From positions 1 to 61,193 of the forward strand of contig CAMCRE010000008.1 in the NCBI GenBank assembly GCA_945877255.1: a DNA stretch of 61,193 nucleotides, written 5' to 3'. Numbering within the stretch: the stretch's first letter is position 1; each line of letters begins with the position of its first letter. A program made the position numbers and the translations under genes. The notes beneath the pieces are model-generated. The model saw only the letters and a program-made list of their open reading frames with translations, was not told where the DNA came from and did no database searches. This DNA is from an uncultured Erysipelotrichaceae bacterium (lineage in GTDB: Bacteria > Bacillota_I > Bacilli_A > Erysipelotrichales > Erysipelotrichaceae). Positions 16,542 through 24,722 of this stretch are shown here, one piece after another.

Positions 16542-17216
16542 CTATTTATGCTTCACGATATAATCAAACGCTTCTATTGAGCGTGTTTCTCCAATAACTA
16601 ATAATACATCTTCTTCTTTTACAACATAATTTGCTGTAAATGATGTATGCAATTGTTCACCATTTTTAATTCCAATAATATTCATGTTATAATTTGCCCT
16701 TGGAGCGATTTCAATTAAATTACGATTGATCCATTCTTGTGGTGCTTTTAATTCCACAATACAGTTTTTACCTTCGTTAATTTCAATAATGTCAGTAATG
16801 TTGTTTGTAAGCAATCTTTTTGCAACACGATAACCCATATCTTTTTCAGGTCTAATCACTTTATCAGCACCAATTTTTGTTAGTATTTCAGCATTTCGCT
16901 TATTTTTAGATTTTGCAATAACTTGTTTTACACCTAAATCTTTGCAATGAATTACTGCTAAAATAGCGGCTTCTAAATTAGATCCAACTGCTACAACTAC
17001 TACATCGCAATCTTGTATTCCGATTTGTTCGAGTGCATTTTTATCTGTAATATCCACAACATTTGATTGTGTCGCATAGTTTTTGAGTCGGTCTACACAT
17101 TTAATATCACTGTCAACTGCAATGACATCTACATCGTAATCTGATAATGTTTTTACAATTGATGATCCAAATATTCCTAGACCTAATACACCAAATTGTT
17201 TTCTTTGTTTTTTCAT
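16542..17216 (-). CDS. ktrA: Potassium uptake regulatory subunit KtrA/KtrC (RCK domain)
   Basis: Cytosolic gating ring for the K+ channel-like partner encoded upstream. The RCK_N domain (1-135) has GLGIFGSS as its Rossmann glycine loop with an acidic end (VDVIAVDSD) for NAD/ATP-type ligand. RCK_C follows (about 140-220). 224 aa, normal length. It lies 2 nt below the membrane subunit gene. KtrA versus KtrC cannot be told from sequence alone. Confidence 0.88.
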   Translation of the reverse strand: MKKQRKQFGVLGLGIFGSSIVKTLSDYDVDVIAVDSDIKCVDRLKNYATQSNVVDITDKNALEQIGIQDCDVVVVAVGSNLEAAILAVIHCKDLGVKQVIAKSKNKRNAEILTKIGADKVIRPEKDMGYRVAKRLLTNNITDIIEINEGKNCIVELKAPQEWINRNLIEIAPRANYNMNIIGIKNGEQLHTSFTANYVVKEEDVLLVIGETRSIEAFDYIVKHK

Positions 17217-17218
17217 AT

Positions 17219-18586
17219 TTACCCCACGATCATATTTCCTGTTGGATACCCAACATTTGCATTGTTTTTACTTTGTGTTCCTCTCATTGAAAACACTAGC
17301 GTTACAATTCCTATTCTTCCGATATACATTAGTGCTATTAAAACAGCTTTCCCAAACACTGACACAGAACTTGTAATACCAGTTGATATGCCTACAGTCG
17401 CTAATGCACTTGCTGCTTCAAATGCGTATGGAATAATTTGTGAATCAGCTATTTCTAGTGATACAAGAAATATTCCTGTAAATAATACTAATATATTAAT
17501 AAAAATTAATGTGAATGCCTTAGTAACGATTTCTTTACTAATCATTCTGTTAAACACAATAACATCTTTTTGTCCTTTAATAACAGATATTAAATACGCA
17601 ATCGCAATAAAAAACGTTGTTGTTTTTACTCCTCCTGCTGTTCCCCCACTTGAACCACCAATAAACATAACAGGAATCATAAATAATAATGTAATATGTC
17701 TAAATAGTGAAAAATCCATTGTATAAAATCCTGCTGTTCGTAACGTAATAGATTGAAATAACGTGTTAAATATTATTTCTGCAGCAGAACTGTTGTGAAA
17801 TAAGCGATGCTCTAAAATACCTGTCATAATAGCTGGTATAAAGATCAAGACTAGTGTTACAATAGCAACTACTTTAGTGTGTGTTGAAATACTTCTAATA
17901 AGTACTGAAATTGGCTTTTTTTGCTTCAGTTGTTTATAGAAGTCTACAATATCACTCCAAACCACAAATCCAAGACCTCCAAACACAATTAATATCATCA
18001 CAACTGATAAAAGGAAGTAGTTATTTTTGAACGGTATTAAACTTTTGCTGCCTAGTAAATCAAATCCAGCATTGCAAAATGCACTAATTGAAGTAAAAAT
18101 AGCTTGTCCGATCGCATTTACTAAGTCTGTTTTTTGAATAAAAACAGTGAATAGTAAAATTGCACCAATTCCTTCAAATAAAATAGTAAATTTTATTACT
18201 TTCTTAATAAATGCTTTGAAATTAAATAAATCGCTTCTATTTAACATTTCACTTAATGTTTGTCTTTCTTTTAATGAGATTCTATTTTTTAAAAATAACA
18301 CAAAGCTAGACATAATTGTCATTAAACCTAATCCACCTATTTGAATTAAAATTAAAATCACAATTTTTCCCACAGCATTAAATGTCGTGTCTATCACTAC
18401 TGGTGTTAATCCGGTTACACAAGTTGCACTTGTTGCCACAAATAAAGCATCAATATAGCTTATTTGTACGTTTTTTTGATGTGTAATAGGTAAATATAAT
18501 AAAATACTACCTATTAATATAACGATCAAAAAATTTAATGCAATAATTTGTGCCGTTGAAAAATTTTTTAACTTTATAAATTTCAT
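17219..18586 (-). CDS. ktrB: K+/Na+-coupled transporter membrane subunit (KtrB/KtrD, TrkH family)
   Basis: Ion-conducting subunit for K+ uptake, 455 aa with about 8-10 membrane segments in four pore repeats. Selectivity-filter stretches are visible: TSATCVTGLTP, ISAFCNAGFD, TLRTAGFYTMD and ATVGISTGITSS. GGSSGGTAGGVKTTTF is a strong TrkH/KtrB motif. Forms a two-gene unit with the RCK subunit; its start overlaps the end of gatD. Confidence 0.93.
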   Translation of the reverse strand: MKFIKLKNFSTAQIIALNFLIVILIGSILLYLPITHQKNVQISYIDALFVATSATCVTGLTPVVIDTTFNAVGKIVILILIQIGGLGLMTIMSSFVLFLKNRISLKERQTLSEMLNRSDLFNFKAFIKKVIKFTILFEGIGAILLFTVFIQKTDLVNAIGQAIFTSISAFCNAGFDLLGSKSLIPFKNNYFLLSVVMILIVFGGLGFVVWSDIVDFYKQLKQKKPISVLIRSISTHTKVVAIVTLVLIFIPAIMTGILEHRLFHNSSAAEIIFNTLFQSITLRTAGFYTMDFSLFRHITLLFMIPVMFIGGSSGGTAGGVKTTTFFIAIAYLISVIKGQKDVIVFNRMISKEIVTKAFTLIFINILVLFTGIFLVSLEIADSQIIPYAFEAASALATVGISTGITSSVSVFGKAVLIALMYIGRIGIVTLVFSMRGTQSKNNANVGYPTGNMIVG

Positions 18587-19314
18587 GTTTTCTTCATTCT
18601 TTCTGTAATCATTTTAAAAGCGTTGTTTTCAAATGTATCATCTAATGGGATGAGTGTTACTTTACCATATCGGCGTGTTAATGCTTTTTTAATTATAAAA
18701 TCACTTAATTTTGCGTTTTTAGGAAGTAATGGTCCGTGTATATACGTCCCGATTACTTGTCCATTATAAAAACCTTCAAATTGATGTTTGTATTGATTTC
18801 CATGTCCAACAATTACTTTACCTAATGGTGTTTTGACGTTTTCAGTTTGACCACCGTGATTTTCAAAACCACAAATTTCAATTATTTCGTCATCAAGATT
18901 AGCTTGAATCAATACGTTTCCTACACATCTTTTTTTATTTTGTGGGGCAGTGGTATAATAGTCATAAAATGCTAATCCTGGTATTTTATTGCCATTTGCA
19001 TCAGTATAATATTGACCGAATAATTGGTATCCACCACATATTAATAAAAATATTGTTCCTTGTTGTAATGCGTCTTGTAAACCTTGTTTTTTAGATATTA
19101 AATCATTAGCTAAAATTTTTTGTTCTTTATCAGCACCACCACCCATAAAAATCAAATCGAATTGTTTATAATCGGTATGTTCATTCAATCCGCAAGTTTC
19201 TAAATTAAATTGGATATTTCTTTTTTCACAGCGGTATTTTAGTGTTTGGATATTACCACGATCACCGTATAAATCCATTACGTCGTGATACAACCATAAT
19301 ATATTTAATTCCAT
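18583..19314 (-). CDS. gatD: Lipid II isoglutaminyl synthase, glutaminase subunit GatD
   Basis: Class I glutamine amidotransferase that feeds ammonia to MurT, which amidates the alpha-carboxyl of D-Glu in lipid II. The 243-aa chain has the nucleophile elbow LLICGGYQLFG with catalytic Cys and a late YIHGPLLPKN with the His. It overlaps murT by 10 nt; the two form one enzyme in Gram-positives such as Staphylococcus and Streptococcus. Confidence 0.93.
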   Translation of the reverse strand: MELNILWLYHDVMDLYGDRGNIQTLKYRCEKRNIQFNLETCGLNEHTDYKQFDLIFMGGGADKEQKILANDLISKKQGLQDALQQGTIFLLICGGYQLFGQYYTDANGNKIPGLAFYDYYTTAPQNKKRCVGNVLIQANLDDEIIEICGFENHGGQTENVKTPLGKVIVGHGNQYKHQFEGFYNGQVIGTYIHGPLLPKNAKLSDFIIKKALTRRYGKVTLIPLDDTFENNAFKMITERMKKT

Positions 19315-20600
19315 CGTAATAATTCCTTTCTCACGTTTGGTAGTGCGGTATATGTTGCTAGTGCATATAGTGTATCATGCTCCACAAACGTTTTGATAGC
19401 ATCTTCATAATTTTCAATCACGATAATTTCTGTTTGAATAGCACTGTATTTAAATCTTAATGCAATTTCATAAGCTCTTTTTCCGCTACAAATAATTTTT
19501 TTAATGTTGTTAAGTTTTTCAAAGTCAACATCCCATATCCATGAAACATCTCGTGAGTCTTGTTCATTGTCATTTAACACAAACAATATCACTTTTTGAT
19601 TATGGTCTTTACTAATCATTTTTAGTATTTCGTTACATCCTGTTGGATTTTTAACTAAATTTAATAAACATGGTTTTCCTTTTACTGTAATGATCTCATT
19701 TCTTCCTAATTCAATTTTAAACGATTTGATTGTATTAAAAACTATATTAAAATCAATATTTAATAAATCAGCAATAGTAATCACTGCTAAGCAGTTATAT
19801 ACGTGATATAAATTATTGTTATTTAATTGATATGTGTTATTATCAACGATAAGTTGATTATTTATTAATTGCCCTGTTTTATATGGTTGACAATTTCCAA
19901 AACCACAATTTTCACATTTAAATTTTCCAATATGTGAATATTGGTAATATTCGTATTTTATTTTATGATGGCATACTGGGCAAAATTTTCCTTCACTAGC
20001 TTCATGACTAATTTTACTACTTTCAATATTTTCATTTAAACTATATGTGAAAACTGTAGCTTGTGTTGCTTTTTCCTTTATTCTTAATACATTTGGATCG
20101 TCTTGATTTAAAATTAATGTGTTTTTGTAATGTAATAAACTGTCTTCTATTTTTGTGACAACTGCTTCCATTTCTCCACTTCGATCTAATTGATCACGAA
20201 AAAAGTTATTGATCATTACTTTTGTAGCTGGAATACGTGGTAAATATTTTGCGAGTGTTAGTTCATCTATTTCTAGCACTGCGATATCCGCGTTTACTTC
20301 TAGTGCCATATTACTGTTAGTAATAAGTAACGTTAATATTCCAAAAATCATATTATCACCTTTAGAATTATAAATAACTTTTTTAGAAGCTTTCAATAAC
20401 GTTTGGGCAATAAGATTTGTGGTAGATGTTTTTCCATTTGTGGCGGTAATTAAGATTACTTCTTTTGGATATTGTATTTTTTCTAATATTTTTGGTTGTA
20501 TTTTGAGTGCTAATTCACCTGGTAATGAGCCTCCTCGACCTAGTAATTTCAATATTTTTTGACTAATTTTACATACCAAATATGCTAAAAAAGTTCTCAT
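19305..20600 (-). CDS. murT: Lipid II isoglutaminyl synthase, Mur-ligase subunit MurT
   Basis: Mur-ligase-like ATPase partner of GatD. P-loop ATNGKTSTTNLIAQ at about 52, and a Mur-ligase central domain with DQLDRSGEMEA. A four-cysteine zinc-ribbon insertion (CPVCHHKI and CENCGFGNC) in the middle is characteristic of MurT. C-terminal DUF1727-like domain. 431 aa, normal. Amidation here fits the probable D-Asp cross-bridge genes at 42868-44740, since peptidoglycan cross-linking often needs it. Confidence 0.94.
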   Translation of the reverse strand: MRTFLAYLVCKISQKILKLLGRGGSLPGELALKIQPKILEKIQYPKEVILITATNGKTSTTNLIAQTLLKASKKVIYNSKGDNMIFGILTLLITNSNMALEVNADIAVLEIDELTLAKYLPRIPATKVMINNFFRDQLDRSGEMEAVVTKIEDSLLHYKNTLILNQDDPNVLRIKEKATQATVFTYSLNENIESSKISHEASEGKFCPVCHHKIKYEYYQYSHIGKFKCENCGFGNCQPYKTGQLINNQLIVDNNTYQLNNNNLYHVYNCLAVITIADLLNIDFNIVFNTIKSFKIELGRNEIITVKGKPCLLNLVKNPTGCNEILKMISKDHNQKVILFVLNDNEQDSRDVSWIWDVDFEKLNNIKKIICSGKRAYEIALRFKYSAIQTEIIVIENYEDAIKTFVEHDTLYALATYTALPNVRKELLRWN

Positions 20601-20622
20601 ACTTCACCTCTAATTTTTATAT

Positions 20623-20628
20623 ATTATA
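20623..20628 (-). promoter_or_regulatory. Extended -10 upstream of murT
   Basis: TGC-TATAAT on minus, 22 nt above the murT ATG, followed by SD GAGGTG. No good -35. Confidence 0.5.
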
Positions 20629-20639
20629 GCATTTTTATG

Positions 20640-20839
20640 ATTTTTTTTGTATTGAAACGATACTTGCAATAAACTGTGTATTTGAGTACAGTAGTCAATT
20701 TAAAAATACGCATTTTTAGGAAAATAAACGTTTGCACATTAGTTTGGAATTACACAACCAAATTTTTTTATTATTCTTCACCTTCAATAAATTTTTAAAG
20801 TGATAAAATTACCTTTGATTTCAACTACAAAACGACAAA
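20640..20839. other. AT-rich gap between murT and the gene remnant
   Basis: No open frame with convincing coding character and no RNA-like fold seen. It may hold decayed upstream parts of the winged-helix remnant that follows, but reading frames are broken by stops. Confidence 0.5.
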
Positions 20840-20881
20840 AACGGCGATAAAATAACGGCGATAAAATAACGGCGATAAAAA
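20840..20881 (+). repeat. Three tandem copies of a 14-bp unit
   Basis: Unit AACGGCGATAAAAT at 20840-20853, 20854-20867 and 20868-20881; the last base of the third copy differs. The unit is not a multiple of 3, so copy-number changes shift the frame of the remnant that follows. Confidence 0.9.
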
Positions 20882-21072
20882 ATAAGCAAAAAAACGAAAT
20901 TATCCAGTTCGCAAATAAAAGAGATTACTTTAAAGCAAAAGATATCGAAGTATTATTGCAACTTAAATCTTCACGAACAAGATTATTGCTATCTGAACTA
21001 GTAATGGAAGAGCTACTATTAACAGTTGGAGAAAACAAAAACAGAAAATATAAACTAAAAAATAAAGTTTAA
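20851..21072 (+). pseudogene. 3' remnant of a winged-helix protein gene (AlbA-2/Fic-type C terminus)
   Basis: An open stretch of about 73 codons without a start codon, entered from a stop at 20848. Its translation (EIIQFANKRDYFKAKDIEVL, then a helix with SSRTRLLLSELV, then GENKNRKYKL) looks like the C-terminal winged-helix of divergent AAA-4/AlbA-2 or Fic proteins: a recognition helix and a final wing. No upstream domain is found. It overlaps the 14-bp repeats, which may have broken the gene. It is one of few plus-strand coding traces. Confidence 0.5.
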
Positions 21073-21090
21073 AAATTATGTGATGTATAA

Positions 21091-21122
21091 AAACACGAAA
21101 TCAATATTGACTTCGTGTTTTT
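21091..21122. terminator. Bidirectional terminator at the end of the pilus operon
   Basis: Stem AAACACGAA (21091-21099) with TTCGTGTTT (21112-21120), T-rich on both sides. It lies directly after the last sortase gene on minus and after the remnant on plus. Confidence 0.8.
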
Positions 21123-21719
21123 CTATATTCTTTTTGCTCGTATTGCAAGACGTGCAATACCATTTGGTGTACAAGTAAATAACGTTAAGTCCCAATCTTC
21201 ACGAGATTTTTCTTTTTTGTAGTTGACAATCATCTCATCAATGTGTGTTGCTTCAATGACTGTTAAATTTGTAACTTGATACTTCATTACTTCACCATTA
21301 GCAGTAATAAATTGCAATTCATCGTTTGGTTGTAATTTTTTTAATTTACCAAAATGCGTCCAGTTGTTGTGTGCACAAATCACTAAATCATTTGTGTAAT
21401 ATGAACCACTATAATAATTTGGTGCAATTTTTAATAGTGCATAACTCCAACTCGATAAAACAGGTAAATTAATTTGAATTTTTGGAATATTAATCATTCC
21501 GATATAATCATTTCCATTAATGTTTTTTGTTGGCATATTATCAACGAATTGATTAGATGGTTCTTTTTTTTCAATCGCTTGACTAAGACTAACAATTACT
21601 TCTTGTGATTTTTTACCCATTACATAATCGTCATAAAAATTGTAACCCCAAAAAAGCAATCCAGCTAATATTAAAATCCAACCTAAAATAATTAAATAAT
21701 TATATCGCTTTTTTTTCAT
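21123..21719 (-). CDS. Sortase, probably housekeeping/anchoring type for the pilus (class B/D-like)
   Basis: Membrane transpeptidase, 198 aa: one N-terminal helix (about 8-28) and a sortase barrel. Catalytic triad: His in CAHNNWTHFG, Cys in LFTCTPNG, Arg in IARLAIRAKR. It lacks the C-terminal helix seen in the pilin sortase upstream. It is the last gene of the operon and overlaps the LPQTG protein by 20 nt, so it may attach the base pilin or finished pilus to the wall. The class is uncertain. Confidence 0.85.
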   Translation of the reverse strand: MKKKRYNYLIILGWILILAGLLFWGYNFYDDYVMGKKSQEVIVSLSQAIEKKEPSNQFVDNMPTKNINGNDYIGMINIPKIQINLPVLSSWSYALLKIAPNYYSGSYYTNDLVICAHNNWTHFGKLKKLQPNDELQFITANGEVMKYQVTNLTVIEATHIDEMIVNYKKEKSREDWDLTLFTCTPNGIARLAIRAKRI

Positions 21720-22329
21720 AATGTTTGCCTATACTACCTACAACAACTAATGTTGTACCAATAATAATGAATATGTATACTGGCCACCAATTTTGTCCAG
21801 TTTGTGGTAACTTATCAATTTTAGGTTTTGGTACAACTTTAATTTTTTCTGATTTTAAAGATAAATCAATATCATATTTCCAAGTTGTATTTTCTTTTAA
21901 TGGTACAGTTGCAATAATTGGTTTTAATTTTTCAAAACCTTTATTATCTTTATCTTGTACAATTAAATATACCCCAAAATCTAAATCATTAAATAAAATC
22001 GCATTATTTTCAGCTGTTTTTATACTTATTGGTTGAATATTGTTTTTAGCCACAAAATCTTTCAATAATAATTGATAACTTTCTGGTTTCTCCACAATAG
22101 CTTTCACATCCATATTTAAAGACTTAAACGCATCAACGTATTGAAAATGATAACCATTATCTACATACGCATTCGCTACTTTAAATAACTTTAATTCTAA
22201 ATTTTTTATTTCTTGGTTATTTTCTGTAGCAAGACGTAAAGAACCTTTACGATTAATATCCGCAACTTCTGCATGAACTGATATTACTGTAAATAATAAT
22301 AAACTTAATAATATTACAATCTTTTTCAT
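21700..22329 (-). CDS. LPQTG minor pilin, likely base pilin
   Basis: A 209-aa secreted protein: signal peptide ending near VHA, one pilin/Cna-B-like domain (FGVYLIVQDKDNKGF, LKPIIATVPL) and a sorting signal LPQTG (174-178) followed by a hydrophobic helix and a basic tail. The motif KPKIDKLPQTG with a proline/lysine-rich stalk is typical of base pilins, which link the fibre to the wall. Position between the two sortases supports this. Confidence 0.85.
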   Translation of the reverse strand: MKKIVILLSLLLFTVISVHAEVADINRKGSLRLATENNQEIKNLELKLFKVANAYVDNGYHFQYVDAFKSLNMDVKAIVEKPESYQLLLKDFVAKNNIQPISIKTAENNAILFNDLDFGVYLIVQDKDNKGFEKLKPIIATVPLKENTTWKYDIDLSLKSEKIKVVPKPKIDKLPQTGQNWWPVYIFIIIGTTLVVVGSIGKHYEKKAI

Positions 22330-22338
22330 ATTAACCTC

Positions 22339-23193
22339 CTAATTTAGAATTTTACTAAAATATAATGCTTTTCTTTTTTGTTGGCGAGAAACAGCAATAA
22401 ATGTATATAAAATCAAGAATAACACCATTGGCACAAATAAAAACGGTACAATCATTAATGGCGGTATTCGCATGGCATCTGCTCTTACAACTGCATCACC
22501 ATCAATGTTTTTAATACGATGACCACGTACTAATATACGATGTGTATTAATACCATATGGTGTACAAGTAATTAATGTCACATAATCTTTTTCTGGATCA
22601 ATTTGAATATCGTTTACTTCATGTGGTAAAACAACTTTCATTTGATCAACTTCATAAGTTAATGTTTCATTTAAAATATGTATCGTAAAAATATCACCTG
22701 CTGCTAATAAATTTAATTCAGAAAATAATTTAGCACTAGGTAAACCACGATGACCGGATAATGCTGCATGTGTTCCTTTTCCACCTACTGGTAAAGAAGT
22801 GTTTTCTAAATGTCCAATAGATGTTTGTAATACTGATTCATCTGTTCCATGAAATATCGACAATTTAACGTCAATTTTAGGAATATTGATATACCCCATT
22901 ACATTTGAATTATTAACGTTTAATTGTCCAAAATAAGCTGGATTAACATCTGTTTTATACCACTTAATACCTTCTTTAGTTATTGTTTTATTGTATTCGT
23001 GTGCTTTTTCAATTAAATCACTATATTGTTCTGTATTTAATGTTGCAATTTCATTAGAATAACTTAAAATAACTTTAGTATGATGGAATGAATTGTAGTA
23101 ATCACTTAATGTTGGATACGACAATAAACACATACTTATAATGAAACCAACGAGCAAAAATATGCTCGATGGTTTAATTTTTCTTTTATTCAT
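22339..23193 (-). CDS. srtC: Class C pilin-polymerising sortase
   Basis: Joins pilin subunits by lysine-threonine isopeptide bonds. 284 aa with helices at both ends (about 10-30 and 250-272), the class C topology. His in SGHRGLPSAKLF, Cys in LITCTPYGINTHR with the Arg in ILVRGHR. GYINIPKIDVKLSIFHG and LENTSLPVGGKG are also class C hallmarks. It lies 5 nt below the major pilin gene, the expected order. Confidence 0.94.
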   Translation of the reverse strand: MNKRKIKPSSIFLLVGFIISMCLLSYPTLSDYYNSFHHTKVILSYSNEIATLNTEQYSDLIEKAHEYNKTITKEGIKWYKTDVNPAYFGQLNVNNSNVMGYINIPKIDVKLSIFHGTDESVLQTSIGHLENTSLPVGGKGTHAALSGHRGLPSAKLFSELNLLAAGDIFTIHILNETLTYEVDQMKVVLPHEVNDIQIDPEKDYVTLITCTPYGINTHRILVRGHRIKNIDGDAVVRADAMRIPPLMIVPFLFVPMVLFLILYTFIAVSRQQKRKALYFSKILN

Positions 23194-23198
23194 TTAGA

Positions 23199-24713
23199 TT
23201 AAGCTGTTTTCATTTTCATTCTTGAAATAAATACAACTACAACTGCTCCTAATAATCCTGTTCCTAAAACGTAGAATATTGTTCTACCCATTCCACCTGT
23301 ACTTGGTAATTCAGTACCTGCGTGGTTAATAACGTTTGCAACAGCAGTGTTATCTGTTCCAATTTGTACTGCTTCTCTTGCTGTTAAACGGTTATATCCA
23401 TCTGGTGCAACTGTTTCTTCTAAGTAGTAAGTTGTACTTCCTTTTAACCCCTTAATAACAATGTTTGAACCAGCAACGATATCTTCAGCTTGTTGTCCTT
23501 GTACAATGTTTCCGTCTGCATCACGCTCTACAACAATGTACTCACCATTATCTAATCTTCTAACAGCAATTTCTGTTCCATCTGTTGCTGCTGAATATAA
23601 TCTAAATCTAGCACCTGTTAATGGTTGTCTCTGATCATTAACTTTATTTAAAGTAAATTTATATGTAGTAATTGTTGGTGTTGGTGTAGGTTTACTTGGT
23701 TCTCCAGGTTTTACTGGTGGAGTAATAGGTGTATCAGGTGTGTCTGGTTGCTCATTTCCATCTTTATCTGCTAAACGATAAGAAATGTCAGCTCTGTTTG
23801 TCGCAGGAGCATCTGCTGCTGCTGCAGTAACACGTGCACTATATGTAACAATTAAATCAGCTGGTGATTCATAAATTGTATCTTTTTGATCATTTCTCCA
23901 TTTTACAACAACAGTTAATACCCCTGCATCATTTTTTGTAACAGTATATTGGTCAGAATTAATTACTTGTGATCCTACTTTTACTCTTACTGAATTTTGA
24001 TCAATATTTAACGCTGTTGGTGTATCCACTACTTTATAACTAATAACTTGTTTTGTAACTGGTTCTCCACTTGCATCTCTTTCTGTAACATAGTTTACTG
24101 TAGTAAATTTAACTTGGAAATCCACTTTATCCCCAATTCCTGCAGTAATGGCTCTTGATGTTGTACCAACTCCAGTTACAACAGTTTTTCCTCCATCTTC
24201 TGTTTCAGGAATACTAGGTTTAATAGTATTTTTATCATTAATCACTACATTAGGTTTTGTACTGTCTACTGTAACATCAGTTCCTAATGATGATGTTACT
24301 AAGTAGTATCCAAATGGAACATTACTAAATACTAATGAAGTTCCTGTTGCTTCTTGACTAGCAGTGTGTGATTGGAAACTTTTTGCCCAATTTTTGAACG
24401 GATCTGTATTAAGTGCAGCTTTAACTGTTTCTTCAGTCACACCATCTTTTAATAAAACGTTACCTGCTGTATCTACTTTAAACCATTCGTTATTATCTAA
24501 TGATTTTCCTTGTGGTAAACGGTATGAAATTTCACCGTTAGCACCCACTGTTGCATCGAATAATTTGTAGATAGTGTATGTTTTACCTTTTAAGGCATTT
24601 TTCACTGTAATTGTTCCATTAGCAGTTTGTGCATTTGCTTTAGTCGCAAAGTTCGTTATGAATACTAATGCGATAACTGTTAATATTTTAATAATTTTAT
24701 TAAAAAATTTCAT
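23199..24713 (-). CDS. Major (backbone) pilin, LPSTG-anchored
   Basis: SpaA-type pilin, 504 aa. Signal peptide 1-28 (ending AQT or nearby); N domain with GKTYTIYKLFDA; a D2 isopeptide-type domain (about 175-325); a proline-rich hinge (PVKPGEPSKPTPTP); a C-terminal Cna-B/SpaA domain (about 345-465) with the E-box YYLEETVAPDGYN; LPSTG at 469-473, a hydrophobic helix and a basic tail. The linking lysine is probably in the VVINDKN stretch near 155, before the D2 domain. The domain order and adjacent sortase C make it the fibre backbone. Confidence 0.93.
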   Translation of the reverse strand: MKFFNKIIKILTVIALVFITNFATKANAQTANGTITVKNALKGKTYTIYKLFDATVGANGEISYRLPQGKSLDNNEWFKVDTAGNVLLKDGVTEETVKAALNTDPFKNWAKSFQSHTASQEATGTSLVFSNVPFGYYLVTSSLGTDVTVDSTKPNVVINDKNTIKPSIPETEDGGKTVVTGVGTTSRAITAGIGDKVDFQVKFTTVNYVTERDASGEPVTKQVISYKVVDTPTALNIDQNSVRVKVGSQVINSDQYTVTKNDAGVLTVVVKWRNDQKDTIYESPADLIVTYSARVTAAAADAPATNRADISYRLADKDGNEQPDTPDTPITPPVKPGEPSKPTPTPTITTYKFTLNKVNDQRQPLTGARFRLYSAATDGTEIAVRRLDNGEYIVVERDADGNIVQGQQAEDIVAGSNIVIKGLKGSTTYYLEETVAPDGYNRLTAREAVQIGTDNTAVANVINHAGTELPSTGGMGRTIFYVLGTGLLGAVVVVFISRMKMKTA

Positions 24714-24722
24714 ATTTCCCCC

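Noticed and set aside
17196-17726. 176-codon plus-strand frame opposite ktrB
   Set aside because: Mirror of the hydrophobic membrane-protein codons on the other strand; no SD, no neighbours on plus.
20640-20839. Possible upstream exons of the winged-helix remnant
   Set aside because: All three plus frames are broken by stops and show no recognisable domain.
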